From Methylobacterium sp. PvR107 (lineage in GTDB: Bacteria > Pseudomonadota > Alphaproteobacteria > Rhizobiales > Beijerinckiaceae): 64,000 bases of DNA. The position numbers and the translations under genes are program-made. The stretch lies in NCBI RefSeq assembly GCF_017833295.1, contig NZ_JAFIBW010000001.1, positions 868,001 to 932,000 of the forward strand. Direction: 5' to 3'. The notes under the pieces are model-generated. The model saw only the letters and a program-made list of their open reading frames with translations, was not told the origin of the DNA and searched no databases. Positions 18,044 through 26,957 of the stretch are shown here, piece by piece (position 1 is the stretch's first letter; each line of letters opens with the position of its first letter).

Positions 18044-18760
18044 ATGTCGCTGAGAGCTTCGGTGCTTGCGGCTGTCTTGATCCTTGGGGCGGGGCCGACC
18101 GCACCGGCTCTGGCCTGCGGCGACGGCGAAGCCCCGACCTCCTGCGACGATCCGAGCCCGAACGGTTTTGCGTCCTGGATGCTCGGCCGCGTGGATCGGG
18201 CCTTGCGGTCGGACAGGGTTCGGGCGCTTCAGGATTTCTCCGACGGGGCCCGCGGGTTTCGCACCGCAGACACGTACGTGTTCTGCATCGGTCCGGACGG
18301 CATCATGAGTGCCCATCCCAACCCGATCCTGAGAGGTCACGACGTGCGGGACCTGCACGACAGGACGGGAAACTATTTCATTCGGACGATGATGGAGGCG
18401 GCCAAGCCCGGGCAGATCTCGGTGATCCGTTACCTGTTCCCCAAGCCCGGCAGCACCGTGGAGGAGCCGAAGACCACCTACTACACCAAGGCGGGTGACC
18501 AGACCTGCGCGGTCGGCGTTTACGACGCCGATATCGCTGCCCCCGCCGTCGCGACCGCTGACGGGCGCGTCGCCCAGCTTCGGCAACGCCTCGACGGCCA
18601 GATCCCGAATAGTGCCCGCGCGGATTGGACCGCCTTCCTCGAGGCGCTGAACGCGCAGGGCGATGAACGGGCGACGGTGATCGCCAAGGTGCGGCACGAC
18701 CTGAACGCCGCGGCGACCGCCCTGGATCAGGCCGGGCCGCGGTCGACGGGCGGCCGTTAG
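18044..18760 (+). CDS. Periplasmic single-Cache-domain protein
   Basis: 238 residues with GGGAGAGG before the ATG. The signal peptide (MSLRASVLAAVLILGAGPTAPALA) is followed by a cysteine pair region (CGDGEAPTSC). The central part (about 75-165) resembles a small-molecule-binding Cache fold: DTYVFCIGPDGIMSAHPNP, DLHDRTGNYFIRTMMEAA and TYYTKAGDQTCAVGVYD. In receptors this domain precedes HAMP and signalling domains; here it stands alone with no membrane helix after it, so it is a soluble periplasmic binding module. The partner is unknown. Its C-terminal 60 residues look alpha helical. Confidence 0.72.
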   Translation: MSLRASVLAAVLILGAGPTAPALACGDGEAPTSCDDPSPNGFASWMLGRVDRALRSDRVRALQDFSDGARGFRTADTYVFCIGPDGIMSAHPNPILRGHDVRDLHDRTGNYFIRTMMEAAKPGQISVIRYLFPKPGSTVEEPKTTYYTKAGDQTCAVGVYDADIAAPAVATADGRVAQLRQRLDGQIPNSARADWTAFLEALNAQGDERATVIAKVRHDLNAAATALDQAGPRSTGGR

Positions 18761-18827
18761 GACCAGCCTGACACTGTCCGCGAACCCGGCCGTGCCGGGC
18801 CGGTCACGCCCAGGCGTTTGAGCTCAG

Positions 18828-18995
18828 TCAGCGTGCGGCGATCGCCACCCGGGCCGGGCTCGGGGACGCATCGGCTTCGGTCGGGACGATCAGGTGAACG
18901 AACAGCATCCCGGCCGCGACGATCAGCGCGAGGGCCACGATGCGCCACACTTCGAGGATTGGCTCCTGGGACTGCGTGTTCGTCTCGGTCGGCAT
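18828..18995 (-). CDS. Small membrane protein (55 aa)
   Basis: Starts MPTETNTQSQEPILEVWRIV, then one transmembrane helix (about 17-37, ALALIVAAGMLFVHLIV), then a short charged tail. The composition is clearly different from the frames around it and typical of real single-pass micro-proteins. Function unknown. Convergent with the Cache-domain gene. Confidence 0.55.
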   Translation of the reverse strand: MPTETNTQSQEPILEVWRIVALALIVAAGMLFVHLIVPTEADASPSPARVAIAAR

Positions 18996-19308
18996 GTTTC
19001 CGCATCCTGCCTGTTCGAACCCGGATGGGACACCCGGAGAATGAACGCTTGGTAAAGCCGTCCCTGTGATGCGTCCCGCGCGTCTTGCCGCCCAGGCCCG
19101 GTGACGGCGGCCAGAGCGGGGGCGAGGAACCACCGTGAGGATCGTGGCCGCCGAGGCCAAAATGACGGCGCGTACGATCCGCATCCGGGGCATCGGGGGC
19201 TGGTCCGTTGTGGAGCGGGCAGATGGAACATCTCTCCTCGCCCTCGCGGTGCGGCGCCGCACAGACGGAGCGAGCCGCCTCTCGGGCGCCCGCGTTGCCG
19301 GCGGCGAC

Positions 19309-19335
19309 AAAAAAAGCCCGGCACGAGGCTGGGCT
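19309..19335 (-). terminator. Rho-independent terminator of the porin gene
   Basis: Read on the minus strand, an imperfect 8 bp stem (AGCCCAGC pairing with GCCGGGCT, one mismatch) with loop CTCGT runs straight into seven T residues (A-tract 19309-19315 on the plus strand). It lies about 80 bp beyond the porin stop codon. The remainder of the 420 bp spacer 18996-19415 shows no convincing gene. Confidence 0.75.
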
Positions 19336-19415
19336 CAAGGTCCCATTTTGCACGGAGGTAGTCCATGACGCTGAGGCAAGCTGCCCCGGCACCATGTTCC
19401 GATCGCCAGTGGTGA

Positions 19416-21071
19416 TCAGAAGTCGCGCTGGACTCGGAAGCGCACCTGCGAAACCGAGTCCTTCGAGGCTGTCGCGACAGCGAAGGTGCCAGCGTTGATG
19501 GCCGCGATGTTCGAATAGGCCGTGGGGCTCTTGTCGAGGTCGATCGCCCGGCCGCTCTTCAGGCCGATCTGCGTGTAGAAGGCTTCGACGCCGATATCGA
19601 GATCCTTGACCGGCGACCAGATCACGCTGCCGCCCGCCACGAACTGGTAGGTGTCGCGCAAGGCTTGGCTCAGCTGGAAGAACCGCGTGCCCGGCGTGCC
19701 GACGGCGTTTGAGCCGAACGGGTTGCTGCCGGCCAGCCCGCTCACGAGGCCGTAGAGCTGGCCCTGCTGGTAGCGGGCGGCCGCCGAGAAATCCTGCTCG
19801 CCGTAGGAGCCGAAGAAGGCCGAGCGCCATTCCGGCGTCCAATAGTGCAGGTAAGACGCCGTGACCGTAAAGCTCTGCGATGTCTGCAGCTGGCCCGTAT
19901 ACGGGTTGACCGTGGCATCCGAGAAGTACTGGGCGAATTTCTGGCCTTGGATGGTCGTGGTGCTCTGCGTGTAGCAGCCGGTATACGCGCAGTAGCCGGT
20001 GTACATCTGCGCGCCGTCGCCGTAGGCGCCCTGCAGGTAGAGGGCATCGCCCGGGGCGATGAACGGGGTGTTGATTTTCAGGCCGCCCTGGACCGCCCAG
20101 CCGAACACGCTGTTGGTGTGTGCCGGGGCCACGATGGAGCCCGTGCCGGTGGTCGCCGCGGTGGAGATGTTGCCGACGTTCAGCTCGTGGGCCGCGGCCG
20201 ACAGCTGGGCCGAGCCCCAGGCCTGGTCGAGGCGCGCGACGCCGACGAAGTCGGGCATACGCTCGCGCTCGATCGTATCGATGGCGCTGAAACGTGTCGG
20301 GACGCCACCGGTATAGCCGACGAAGACCTGCGTCGGCTGGGTGGTCACGCCGAAGTTCTGCACGCTGCCGGTATTGAGGGTAGCCGAGACGTTCTGCGGC
20401 GAGAAGATCGGGGTGCGGCGGAAGACCGGATCTTCGATCGAGATCGTGGCCGACAGGCCGTTGCCGATCGTCGCCGTGTAGGCGAGCAGGTTCGTGGAAA
20501 ACACGTCCGAGCCGAGGGTCGCGGCGGCGATCTCGAAATCGTGGGCGTAGAAGTCGAAGAACGAGGAGGCGCGACCGGCGGTCAGGCCGGCGAACTGAAT
20601 GAACGCCTTGTCGACGTTCACGAATTGCTGGTCACGGCCGAACTGATCGGTGCCAATGCCCGGGAAGGCCTGGCCGATACGCTGCTGGGTGCCGGAAGTG
20701 CCGACACCGGAATAGCCGGTGCGGGCGCCCGCATCGAGGCGGACGAAGGCGCGGAGCGTGCCGTAGGCGGTCTGGGTGCGGGCATCGAGGTTGATGCGCA
20801 TCCGGCCCTGGTATCCCGACGTATCGCCGCCGTTGGTGCCGGATTGGCGCGAGTAGCTGGTCTGGTAGCCGCCCTCGAACCGGGCGCGGCCCGAGATGCG
20901 CAGGCAGGTGTCGGTGCCGGGGATGTAGAAGAAGCCGGCGCCGTAGGCGGTGCAGACCCGGACGTACTCGATCGGAACCGCCTTCTTGACCGGCAGGTCG
21001 GCGGCGTGCGCGGCACCGACGGCCGCGAAGGCGGCCGCTGACCCGAGCAGCGAACTCTTCAAGAGCGTCAT
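19416..21071 (-). CDS. Outer-membrane porin (alphaproteobacterial porin family)
   Basis: 551 residues from ATG at 21071 with GGAG seven bases upstream. The signal peptide ends AAHA, followed by ADLPVKKAVPIEYVRVC, the signature start of alphaproteobacterial porins (Pfam Porin_2 type). The next motif, CLRISGRARFEGGYQT, begins the beta barrel, and the protein ends with an aromatic terminal residue (RVQRDF), as needed for BAM-dependent insertion. It forms a trimeric diffusion pore. It is somewhat longer than the usual 350-500 residues. A terminator follows, so it is probably monocistronic, with a long AT-rich upstream region. Confidence 0.92.
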   Translation of the reverse strand: MTLLKSSLLGSAAAFAAVGAAHAADLPVKKAVPIEYVRVCTAYGAGFFYIPGTDTCLRISGRARFEGGYQTSYSRQSGTNGGDTSGYQGRMRINLDARTQTAYGTLRAFVRLDAGARTGYSGVGTSGTQQRIGQAFPGIGTDQFGRDQQFVNVDKAFIQFAGLTAGRASSFFDFYAHDFEIAAATLGSDVFSTNLLAYTATIGNGLSATISIEDPVFRRTPIFSPQNVSATLNTGSVQNFGVTTQPTQVFVGYTGGVPTRFSAIDTIERERMPDFVGVARLDQAWGSAQLSAAAHELNVGNISTAATTGTGSIVAPAHTNSVFGWAVQGGLKINTPFIAPGDALYLQGAYGDGAQMYTGYCAYTGCYTQSTTTIQGQKFAQYFSDATVNPYTGQLQTSQSFTVTASYLHYWTPEWRSAFFGSYGEQDFSAAARYQQGQLYGLVSGLAGSNPFGSNAVGTPGTRFFQLSQALRDTYQFVAGGSVIWSPVKDLDIGVEAFYTQIGLKSGRAIDLDKSPTAYSNIAAINAGTFAVATASKDSVSQVRFRVQRDF

Positions 21072-21519
21072 AGAAATCTCCAAAGCTTCGAGACCCGTGG
21101 CGCGGTCGCCCGATTGTCCAGATCTGACCGCATGTCTGTGGTTTGGCCTGCGTCTTGGGCGGCAGGCTCATCAGGGAACGCGTTCGGCGATGCCTGAATG
21201 CGCTGCGATCATGCTCTGCCGGCCCCAGCGGGACAATAGAATTCAGTGCTCGCCGCTTGTTCCGCGGGCGCAATGTGATCTTTGTGCCACGTTTTACTCG
21301 ATCTATACGCAAACATTACCCGCACAAGTCAGAAATATTACGAAATGTATCCAGAAAATATGTTTCTGTGCTCAAAAGCTGCGCCGAATGCCTGCCGTCC
21401 TGCCCGGGCGGCGTGCAGATTGGGAAGCGCGCCGAATTGATCCTCCACCCGGTCCTGTCCGGGGGCGGCCCGGTCGCTTCAGCCGAGCGGGCGCTCCGCA
21501 TCGAGACGCGGTCGGTTTG
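21072..21519. promoter_or_regulatory. Porin upstream region with AT-rich segment
   Basis: About 450 bp without a credible gene. Positions 21270-21385 are markedly AT-rich for this genome (for example GAAATATTACGAAATG and AGAAAATATGTTTCTG), which fits a promoter or upstream activating region for the highly expressed porin read leftward. No precise -35/-10 assignment is made. Confidence 0.4.
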
Positions 21520-21735
21520 TCACGCCGCCACATCGGTGAGAGCCGCGACCTCACACCGGTCGGCCCGGAACCGCCAGTCGACCACCTGCGCCCGCTCGCA
21601 CAGGATCGCTTTGGCCTGCCACGCGGCGGATACGTCCGAGCGGGCGCGGACCACGATGGCGCTCTGTACGGCCCGGTGGTCGTGCCCGGTATCGTCGGGG
21701 ACGGTCATGGTGAAGGTCACGCGGTAGGTGCGCAT
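21520..21735 (-). CDS. Small hypothetical protein (71 aa)
   Basis: ATG-started frame with natural composition: MRTYRVTFTMTVPDDTGHDH, later CERAQVVDWRFRADRCEV. It has a predicted beta-alpha-beta character, no signal peptide and no membrane helix, so it is likely cytoplasmic. No known family. It stands alone between the porin and a small forward gene. Confidence 0.55.
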   Translation of the reverse strand: MRTYRVTFTMTVPDDTGHDHRAVQSAIVVRARSDVSAAWQAKAILCERAQVVDWRFRADRCEVAALTDVAA

Positions 21736-21993
21736 CGGTCGGCTCCGCTCTGGACGGAGCCATCGTCGGTCCACGCGGCGCAGGGTGCCTTGATCCGGAG
21801 CAAGGACAGAGGAAGTCACCGCCGGTCGGAATTGCGGCGCCGATCCCGCCGGCGGGGAGCCCCAAGTAACCCACAGCTTTTTCGTGTCCGATAAAGCGGA
21901 GTTGCCGTCATCGCTCGAATAGTCCAGCTTTGGCCGTAATCGCCTGCGGTCTTCATCACTCAAGAGTGGAGGTCATCGGCTCGGGGGTCGCTG

Positions 21994-22203
21994 ATGTTCG
22001 AGAGCTTTTTCTGGGGGGCGGCGCCCGTCGTCCTGATCTGTGCCGTGACGCTTGTGGCGATCGGCGCCATCCGACAGCCGCGCCCGCGAGAGGGCCAGGC
22101 CGACCCGCGCCTTGCCGATCCGCGCAGGACCTTCGGGCGCAAGCGACGCTGGCGCCGCTTCGCCGGGGCCGGTCGGCGCCCGAGCGTCCTCCCGCTGCGG
22201 TGA
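21994..22203 (+). CDS. Possible small membrane protein (69 aa)
   Basis: ATG start followed by a hydrophobic helix (MFESFFWGAAPVVLICAVTL, extending to about residue 25) and then a strongly basic cytoplasmic tail. The hydrophobic start looks genuine, but the Arg-rich tail resembles non-coding translation in this GC-rich genome. It lies 130 bp upstream of the DUF47 gene. Doubtful. Confidence 0.4.
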   Translation: MFESFFWGAAPVVLICAVTLVAIGAIRQPRPREGQADPRLADPRRTFGRKRRWRRFAGAGRRPSVLPLR

Positions 22204-22334
22204 GCGGAACGTCCGCATCATCGGCGGACGAATTGCGTGCTCAAGCCTGGATCGGTCCGGCCTCCTTGGCGGTTGTGCTTGCCGGGCGCCGATCGGCCCT
22301 TCGGTCACACCGATCTTCTGGACCTGGACACGAC

Positions 22335-22976
22335 ATGCTGGCTTGGTTTCGGGCGCTGATGCCGAAGGAAGACCGGTTCTTCGACCTCTTCGAGCGTCAC
22401 GCGGCCACGCTCGTCGATGGCGCGGTTGCCCTTCGGGCCCTCCTCGAGGGCACGCAGGATATCGCGGGGGCCTGCGCGGCCATCGCGGCGCGCGAGGACG
22501 AGGCCGACGCGATCACCCGCGAGGCGCTCCTGGCGGTGCGCAGGACCTTCATCACGCCCTTCGACCGCGGCGATATCCAGGCCCTCGTCGGCTCCCTCGA
22601 CGATGCCATCGACCAAATGCTCAAGACCGCGAAGGCGGTCCAGCTCTTCGAGGTGACGGCCTTCGAGCCGGCGATGCGCGAGATGGGCGTGGTGATCCAG
22701 GAGGCCGCCCAGGTCACCGCCGAGGCGCTCCCGAAGCTGCGCGCCCTCGGAGAGAACGCCGCCGCCCTGAACGGCCTGACCGAGCGCGTCATCGAGTTGG
22801 AAGGCTTGGCGGACGATCTGCACAATGCCGGGCTGAAGAGGCTGTTCAAGGCCTCCCGGCAGGATCCGATGGCCTTCCTGGTCGGGTCCGAACTCTACGA
22901 TCACTTGGAGAAAGTCATGGACCGGTTCGAGGATGTGGCGAACCAGATCAGCAGTATCGTGGTCGAGCACGTCTGA
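22335..22976 (+). CDS. PhoU-like DUF47 family phosphate transport accessory protein
   Basis: 213 residues from ATG. It is all helical and begins LAWFRALMPKEDRFFDLFERHA, the hallmark of the DUF47/YkaA group, with REDEADAITREALLAVRRTFITPFDRGDI in the middle (conserved E/D-x-x-D metal-binding pattern). DUF47 proteins accompany low-affinity phosphate carriers and modulate them. The next gene, 16 bp downstream, is a PiT transporter, so the pair forms the usual operon. Confidence 0.9.
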   Translation: MLAWFRALMPKEDRFFDLFERHAATLVDGAVALRALLEGTQDIAGACAAIAAREDEADAITREALLAVRRTFITPFDRGDIQALVGSLDDAIDQMLKTAKAVQLFEVTAFEPAMREMGVVIQEAAQVTAEALPKLRALGENAAALNGLTERVIELEGLADDLHNAGLKRLFKASRQDPMAFLVGSELYDHLEKVMDRFEDVANQISSIVVEHV

Positions 22977-22992
22977 GCGACGGGTCGCACGC

Positions 22993-23979
22993 GTGACGTT
23001 CCTCGTCGCCCTGATCGCCCTCGCGCTGATCTTCGACTTCCTGAACGGGCTGCACGACGCCGCCAACTCGATCGCCACCATCGTGTCGACCCGGGTTCTG
23101 GCGCCGCGCTACGCGGTGTTCTGGGCGGCGTTCTTCAACTTCGTCGCGTTCCTGGTTTTCGGCCTGCACGTCGCCGGCACGGTCGGATCCGGCATCATCG
23201 ACGTCACGGCCGTGGACGACCGGGTGATCCTCGGGGCGCTCGGTGGCGCGATCAGCTGGAACCTGCTGACGTGGTATGCGGGCATCCCGTCTTCGAGCTC
23301 GCACGCGCTCATCGGCGGCTTGCTCGGCGCCGGGATCGCCAAGGCGGGGCCGGGCGTGATCGTCTGGCACGGCGTTGTCGCCACGAGCGCGGCGATCGTG
23401 CTCTCGCCGGCGCTGGGCTTCGGGCTCGGGCTGCTGCTGATGCTCGCCGTGTCGTGGCTCTTCGTCCGGTCCACGCCGACGGCCGTCGACCGGCTGTTCC
23501 GGAGCCTGCAATTCGTCTCGGCCTCGCTCTACTCCCTCGGGCATGGCGGCAACGACGCCCAGAAGACGATGGGCATCATCGCGGCTTTGCTCTACGCCCA
23601 CGGCGAGAGCGGGAGCTTTCACGTGCCGCTCTGGGTGGTGCTGTCCTGCCAGACCGCCATGGCCATCGGGACGCTGCTCGGCGGCTGGCGCATCGTGCAC
23701 ACGATGGGATCGAAGATCACCCGGCTCTCGCCCATGCAGGGCTTCTGCGCCGAGACCGGCGGCGCCGTGACCCTGTTCGCCGCGACGGCCTTCGGCATCC
23801 CGGTTTCCACCACCCACACGATCACCGGGGCGATCGTGGGGGTCGGTGCGGCCCGCCGCGTCTCGGCGGTCCGGTGGAACGTCGCGCAGGGGATCGTGGT
23901 GGCCTGGGTGATCACGATGCCGGCCGCCGCCCTCGTCGCCGCGCTGACCTACGCGTTGTCCGGTCTGGTCCTTCCCTAG
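22993..23979 (+). CDS. Low-affinity inorganic phosphate transporter (PiT family)
   Basis: 328 residues from GTG at 22993. Both PiT signature repeats are present: FDFLNGLHDAANSIATIVSTR near the start and SLGHGGNDAQKTMGIIAALL in the second half, with PVSTTHTITGAIVGVG. About nine or ten membrane helices. It moves phosphate, usually as a metal-phosphate complex, with protons across the inner membrane. Co-transcribed with the DUF47 regulator. Convergent with the GCG_CRPN genes. Confidence 0.93.
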   Translation: MTFLVALIALALIFDFLNGLHDAANSIATIVSTRVLAPRYAVFWAAFFNFVAFLVFGLHVAGTVGSGIIDVTAVDDRVILGALGGAISWNLLTWYAGIPSSSSHALIGGLLGAGIAKAGPGVIVWHGVVATSAAIVLSPALGFGLGLLLMLAVSWLFVRSTPTAVDRLFRSLQFVSASLYSLGHGGNDAQKTMGIIAALLYAHGESGSFHVPLWVVLSCQTAMAIGTLLGGWRIVHTMGSKITRLSPMQGFCAETGGAVTLFAATAFGIPVSTTHTITGAIVGVGAARRVSAVRWNVAQGIVVAWVITMPAAALVAALTYALSGLVLP

Positions 23980-24003
23980 GAAACCGGGCGCCGTGACGGT
24001 TTC
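23980..24003. terminator. Stem-loop between convergent genes
   Basis: Arms GAAACCG (23980-23986) and CGGTTTC (23997-24003) form a perfect 7 bp inverted repeat with a 10-base GC-rich loop, immediately after the PiT stop codon and touching the stop of the facing gene. It lacks a T-tract, so termination is only presumed. Confidence 0.3.
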
Positions 24004-24316
24004 ACCAGCGATGGTGCCACCCGCCACGGTGGCCGCCGTGCCAGCCCCGATGCCATCCGCCGTGCCACCCCGCATGCCGGAAGCCGCGGTTCCAGCCGAA
24101 CCGCTGATGCCAGGCGTAGGGATGGCCGTAGCGCCACCGGTAGCCGGGAACGACGACGAACGGACGGTAGAACGCGTTCGGCCGGCACCAGCCGTAAAAG
24201 TTGCGGTGAAAGCCGGGCCCGCATCCGTCGCGGGCCTCGGCGCTCGAACCGGCCAACAGAACGCCCGCCGCGAGGGCTGCGGGCATGACAAGCTTGCGGA
24301 TCATCTGTCTCTCCAT
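24002..24316 (-). CDS. Secreted Gly/His/Trp-rich protein with GCG_CRPN-type motif
   Basis: 104 residues; ATG at 24316, with an internal Met at residue 5 as alternative start. A signal peptide (IRKLVMPAALAAGVLLAGSSAEA) is followed by DGCGPGFHRNFYGWCRPN, matching the GCG...CRPN prefix found in front of low-complexity repeats in alphaproteobacteria. The C-terminus is a run of Trp-His-Gly repeats (HGGWHRGWHGGHRGG) that could bind metal or the envelope. It is the second gene of a probable two-gene operon with a paralogue 51 bp upstream, itself adjacent to a two-component system. Confidence 0.78.
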   Translation of the reverse strand: MERQMIRKLVMPAALAAGVLLAGSSAEARDGCGPGFHRNFYGWCRPNAFYRPFVVVPGYRWRYGHPYAWHQRFGWNRGFRHAGWHGGWHRGWHGGHRGGWHHRW

Positions 24317-24367
24317 GGTCGTCCGGCCGCGGCCCGGACACGGTACGGGGTGCGATCAGGCGACGAG

Positions 24368-24631
24368 TCAGTTCGGCCAGCAGCGTCGGCCATAGGGTCC
24401 GATGTGGAATCCGGGCGGGCAGGCCACGCCCCGGCTGTAGCCGCCCCGCTGGCCGCCGGGACGGCAGCCGCCATAGGGGCCGCGATGCCCGTACGGGCCG
24501 CAGCCGCCATAGACCTGGATGATCTGCGCATCGCCCGGTCCGGCGGAAACCGCCGCCTGGACGAGCGGCAATGCCGAGGCCGGAGCCGCGAGGGCGACGA
24601 GGAGAACGGCCGGGCCGAGAACCTTCAACAT
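24368..24631 (-). CDS. Secreted Gly/Cys-rich GCG_CRPN-type protein
   Basis: 87 residues from ATG at 24631 with AAGGA eight bases upstream. Signal peptide MLKVLGPAVLLVALAAPASA. The mature part carries YGGCGPYGHRGPYGGCRPGG and ends ACPPGFHIGPYGRRCWPN, giving four cysteines in a Gly/Tyr/Pro-rich background, a variant of the GCG_CRPN prefix pattern. Likely periplasmic or surface-exposed; no function is known. First gene of the pair, about 135 bp downstream of a direct-repeat operator candidate next to the kinase stop codon. Confidence 0.75.
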   Translation of the reverse strand: MLKVLGPAVLLVALAAPASALPLVQAAVSAGPGDAQIIQVYGGCGPYGHRGPYGGCRPGGQRGGYSRGVACPPGFHIGPYGRRCWPN

Positions 24632-24765
24632 CGGTGCGTTCCTTCTGCTCACGTGAAAGAGCCTTTCGGGGCTCTGTCCCAACCGTCCCGGCGGTGGTGC
24701 CGCCGCGACGTGTGAGCGAAGGTTCGCCCGCGCGCTCTGCCCGGATGTGACGGGCGGAGGCCGGC

Positions 24766-24783
24766 GTGTAACGTTTCGTAACG
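24766..24783. promoter_or_regulatory. Candidate response-regulator operator: GTAACG direct repeats
   Basis: GTAACG occurs at 24768-24773 and again at 24778-24783, start to start exactly 10 bp, the spacing typical of OmpR-family regulators. The 11-mer GTGTAACGTTT (24766-24776) recurs inverted upstream of the response-regulator gene (26965-26975). The site lies upstream of the GCG_CRPN gene pair and directly after the histidine kinase gene. Binding is inferred, not shown. Confidence 0.5.
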
Positions 24784-24785
24784 CA

Positions 24786-26177
24786 TCATCTTTTGGTTGT
24801 CGTGCCGGTGGTTCGGGTCACGGCCGGCAGTGTCACGATGAACCGGGCACCGCCCTGCGAACCCGTCTCGGCCACCACGGTGCCGCCATGCGCCTCCGCG
24901 ATCTGTCGGCTGATCGCGAGCCCCAGACCGGTCCCGCCGGTCTGCCGATTTCGGGACCGTTCGACCCGATAATACGGGCTGAAGATCGCGGCGCGTTCGG
25001 CCGCGAGAATGCCAGGCCCATCGTCCTCGACGATGATCTGGCAGTCCGCCCCGGTCCGCAGCACCGCCACGGCGACCGAGGATTGCCCAAACTTCACCGC
25101 GTTCCCGATCAGGTTGGCGATGACGCGGCGCAGCGCGAGCGCGTCGCCCGCCACGGTCGCGTCCCGCACGTCCTCGCCGGTCAAGTCGATGTTGGCGCCC
25201 TGCGCCGCGTGCTCGGCGACTTCCACGGCCACCAGATCGGCGAGATCCACCGGCGAGCGCGCGGCCTCGACGGCGGTGCCGCGGGCGAAGACCAGGGAGG
25301 TCTCGAGCAGGTCGGTCATGGCGTCGAGATCCGCCACCAGCCGCTCCTGCAGCCTCGGCTCGGCCACACCCTCGGCGCGCAGGCGCAGCCGCGTCAGGTA
25401 CGTCTTGAGGTCGTGCGAGATCGCCCCGATCAGCAGTGAGCGCTCGGCCATCAGGCCGCTGATCCGCTCCTGCATGCCCTGGATCGCCTGGGCGAGGCGG
25501 AGGATCTCGGGGGCTCCCCGCGGGGCGCTCACGCGCTCGGGCGCCCGGCCATCGAAGCGGGACACGGCGTCGGTCAGCCGCCGCAGCGGGGCAAGCTCGT
25601 GGCGCGTGCCGACCAGCACGAGGGCCGCCACAACCGCCCCGAGGGCGGCCACCCAGAGACTCAGCGGCTGTCCGAACAGCCACGGCATGAGCGAGCGATG
25701 GCGGGCGACGGCGGTGATCACCAGGGTCCGGCCGTCGGGCAGCGGGTACGTCGCCATCGCCAGACGACCGAACGGGCCATGCTGGTCGGCGTTCGCCACC
25801 GTGGCCGGGTTGACGCGCCGCAGGAGCAGCGCGGAATCGGTGAACGCCCTGACCGAACCGCCCGTCAGCCGCCGAAGTCGGGCTTCGAGGCGCGGCTCCC
25901 GGATCAGTCCGGCCTCGTTCGGAGGGGCGTCGACGATCTCCGCCCGCAGGATCTCACCGCTCACCGCCTTCAGGATGGCGGGTCTCTCGGCCGGGTCCGC
26001 ATCCCGCAGGAGCGTCATGATGCTGGCGGCTTGGTCGACGCGCGGAAAGCGCGGGCCACTCGGCAGATGTTCCTCGCGACGCTGCCAATCGTCCAGCGCC
26101 ACGGTGGCGAGCACGAGGAGCGATAGCGCCCCCAGCAGGAGCAGCATGATCCGGCCGAGGAGGCCGATGCGGCCCAT
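24786..26177 (-). CDS. Sensor histidine kinase (OmpR/EnvZ-type two-component system)
   Basis: 463 residues. Transmembrane helices at about 8-28 and 170-190 enclose a periplasmic sensor of about 140 residues; HAMP follows (about 191-243). The dimerisation box has phosphoacceptor His255 (GAISHDLKTYLTRLR). The ATP-binding domain shows NLIGNAVKF, DDGPGI and GTGLGLAISRQIAEAHGG. Its ATG overlaps the stop of the response-regulator gene (ATGA), so the two are translationally coupled. SHDLKTYLTRLRLR is the EnvZ-like subtype. The stimulus is unknown. Confidence 0.92.
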   Translation of the reverse strand: MGRIGLLGRIMLLLLGALSLLVLATVALDDWQRREEHLPSGPRFPRVDQAASIMTLLRDADPAERPAILKAVSGEILRAEIVDAPPNEAGLIREPRLEARLRRLTGGSVRAFTDSALLLRRVNPATVANADQHGPFGRLAMATYPLPDGRTLVITAVARHRSLMPWLFGQPLSLWVAALGAVVAALVLVGTRHELAPLRRLTDAVSRFDGRAPERVSAPRGAPEILRLAQAIQGMQERISGLMAERSLLIGAISHDLKTYLTRLRLRAEGVAEPRLQERLVADLDAMTDLLETSLVFARGTAVEAARSPVDLADLVAVEVAEHAAQGANIDLTGEDVRDATVAGDALALRRVIANLIGNAVKFGQSSVAVAVLRTGADCQIIVEDDGPGILAAERAAIFSPYYRVERSRNRQTGGTGLGLAISRQIAEAHGGTVVAETGSQGGARFIVTLPAVTRTTGTTTKR

Positions 26178-26908
26178 CACGGCAGGCCGGATTTCACCGG
26201 CGCGGCCAGGATGTAGCCCGCGTTGCGCACGGTCTTGATCAGGGACGCCGCGGTGCTGCCGGCGGCTTCGAGCCGGTGCCGCAGGCGGCTCACCTGCACG
26301 TCGATGGTGCGGTCGAAGGCGTCGGCGGTCCGGCCGCGGGTCCAGTCGAGGAGCTGGTCGCGCGACAGCACGCGCTGGGGCCGCGTGATGAAGCAATGCA
26401 GCAGATCGTATTCGGCGCTGGTGAGCGGGATCTCGCTCGCCGGATCGCCGAGCGTCACGGTGCGGGCCCCGAGATTCACTGTGAGGTCGGCCACGCGCAG
26501 CGTTTCCGAGCCGGGCTCGGCCACGTGGCCGCCGCCGCTGGCCCGGCGCAGGACGGCCCGGATCCGGGCCAGGAGCACGCGCGGGTTGAACGGCTTCGAG
26601 ACGTAGTCGTCGGCGCCCATCTCCAGGCCGAGCACCCGGTCGATATCCTCGTCCTTGGCAGTCAGCATCACCACGGGCGGACCGTTCGCGTCCCGCAGCC
26701 GCCGGCAGATCGAGAGCCCGTCCTCGCCGGGCAGCATCCAGTCGAGGACGATCAGGTCCGGGACGGTGCCGGCCGCCAGGATCCGGTCGAGGCTGGCGCC
26801 ACCGTCGAGGGCGACGACATGGAAGCCCTCGCCTTCAAGATAGCCGGCGAGCAGCGCGCGGATGTCGGAATCGTCCTCGACGATGGCGATGGTCATGCCT
26901 TCGTGCAT
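26177..26908 (-). CDS. OmpR/PhoB-family response regulator
   Basis: 243 residues if the ATG at 26908 is used; ATG at 26896 (TIAIVEDD) is equally possible. The receiver domain has the acidic pair in VEDDSD, phosphoacceptor Asp56 (LIVLDWMLPGEDG), and Lys in VSKPFNP. The C-terminal winged helix (about 135-235) contains SAEYDLLHCFITRPQRVLSRDQLLD and DRTIDVQVSRLRHRLE. It controls transcription by binding tandem direct repeats. Cotranscribed with the kinase. A motif shared with the downstream secreted-protein genes lies in its own promoter region. Confidence 0.93.
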   Translation of the reverse strand: MHEGMTIAIVEDDSDIRALLAGYLEGEGFHVVALDGGASLDRILAAGTVPDLIVLDWMLPGEDGLSICRRLRDANGPPVVMLTAKDEDIDRVLGLEMGADDYVSKPFNPRVLLARIRAVLRRASGGGHVAEPGSETLRVADLTVNLGARTVTLGDPASEIPLTSAEYDLLHCFITRPQRVLSRDQLLDWTRGRTADAFDRTIDVQVSRLRHRLEAAGSTAASLIKTVRNAGYILAAPVKSGLP

Positions 26909-26957
26909 GGCCGAAGCATAAGCGGTGCAGGCGGCCCGGCAACGCGAAACGTGCTGC

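Noticed and set aside
21143..21727. A 194-codon forward frame upstream of the porin
   Set aside because: Composition is Ser/Arg-rich without motifs, it crosses the AT-rich promoter region, and it overlaps a more plausible minus-strand gene.
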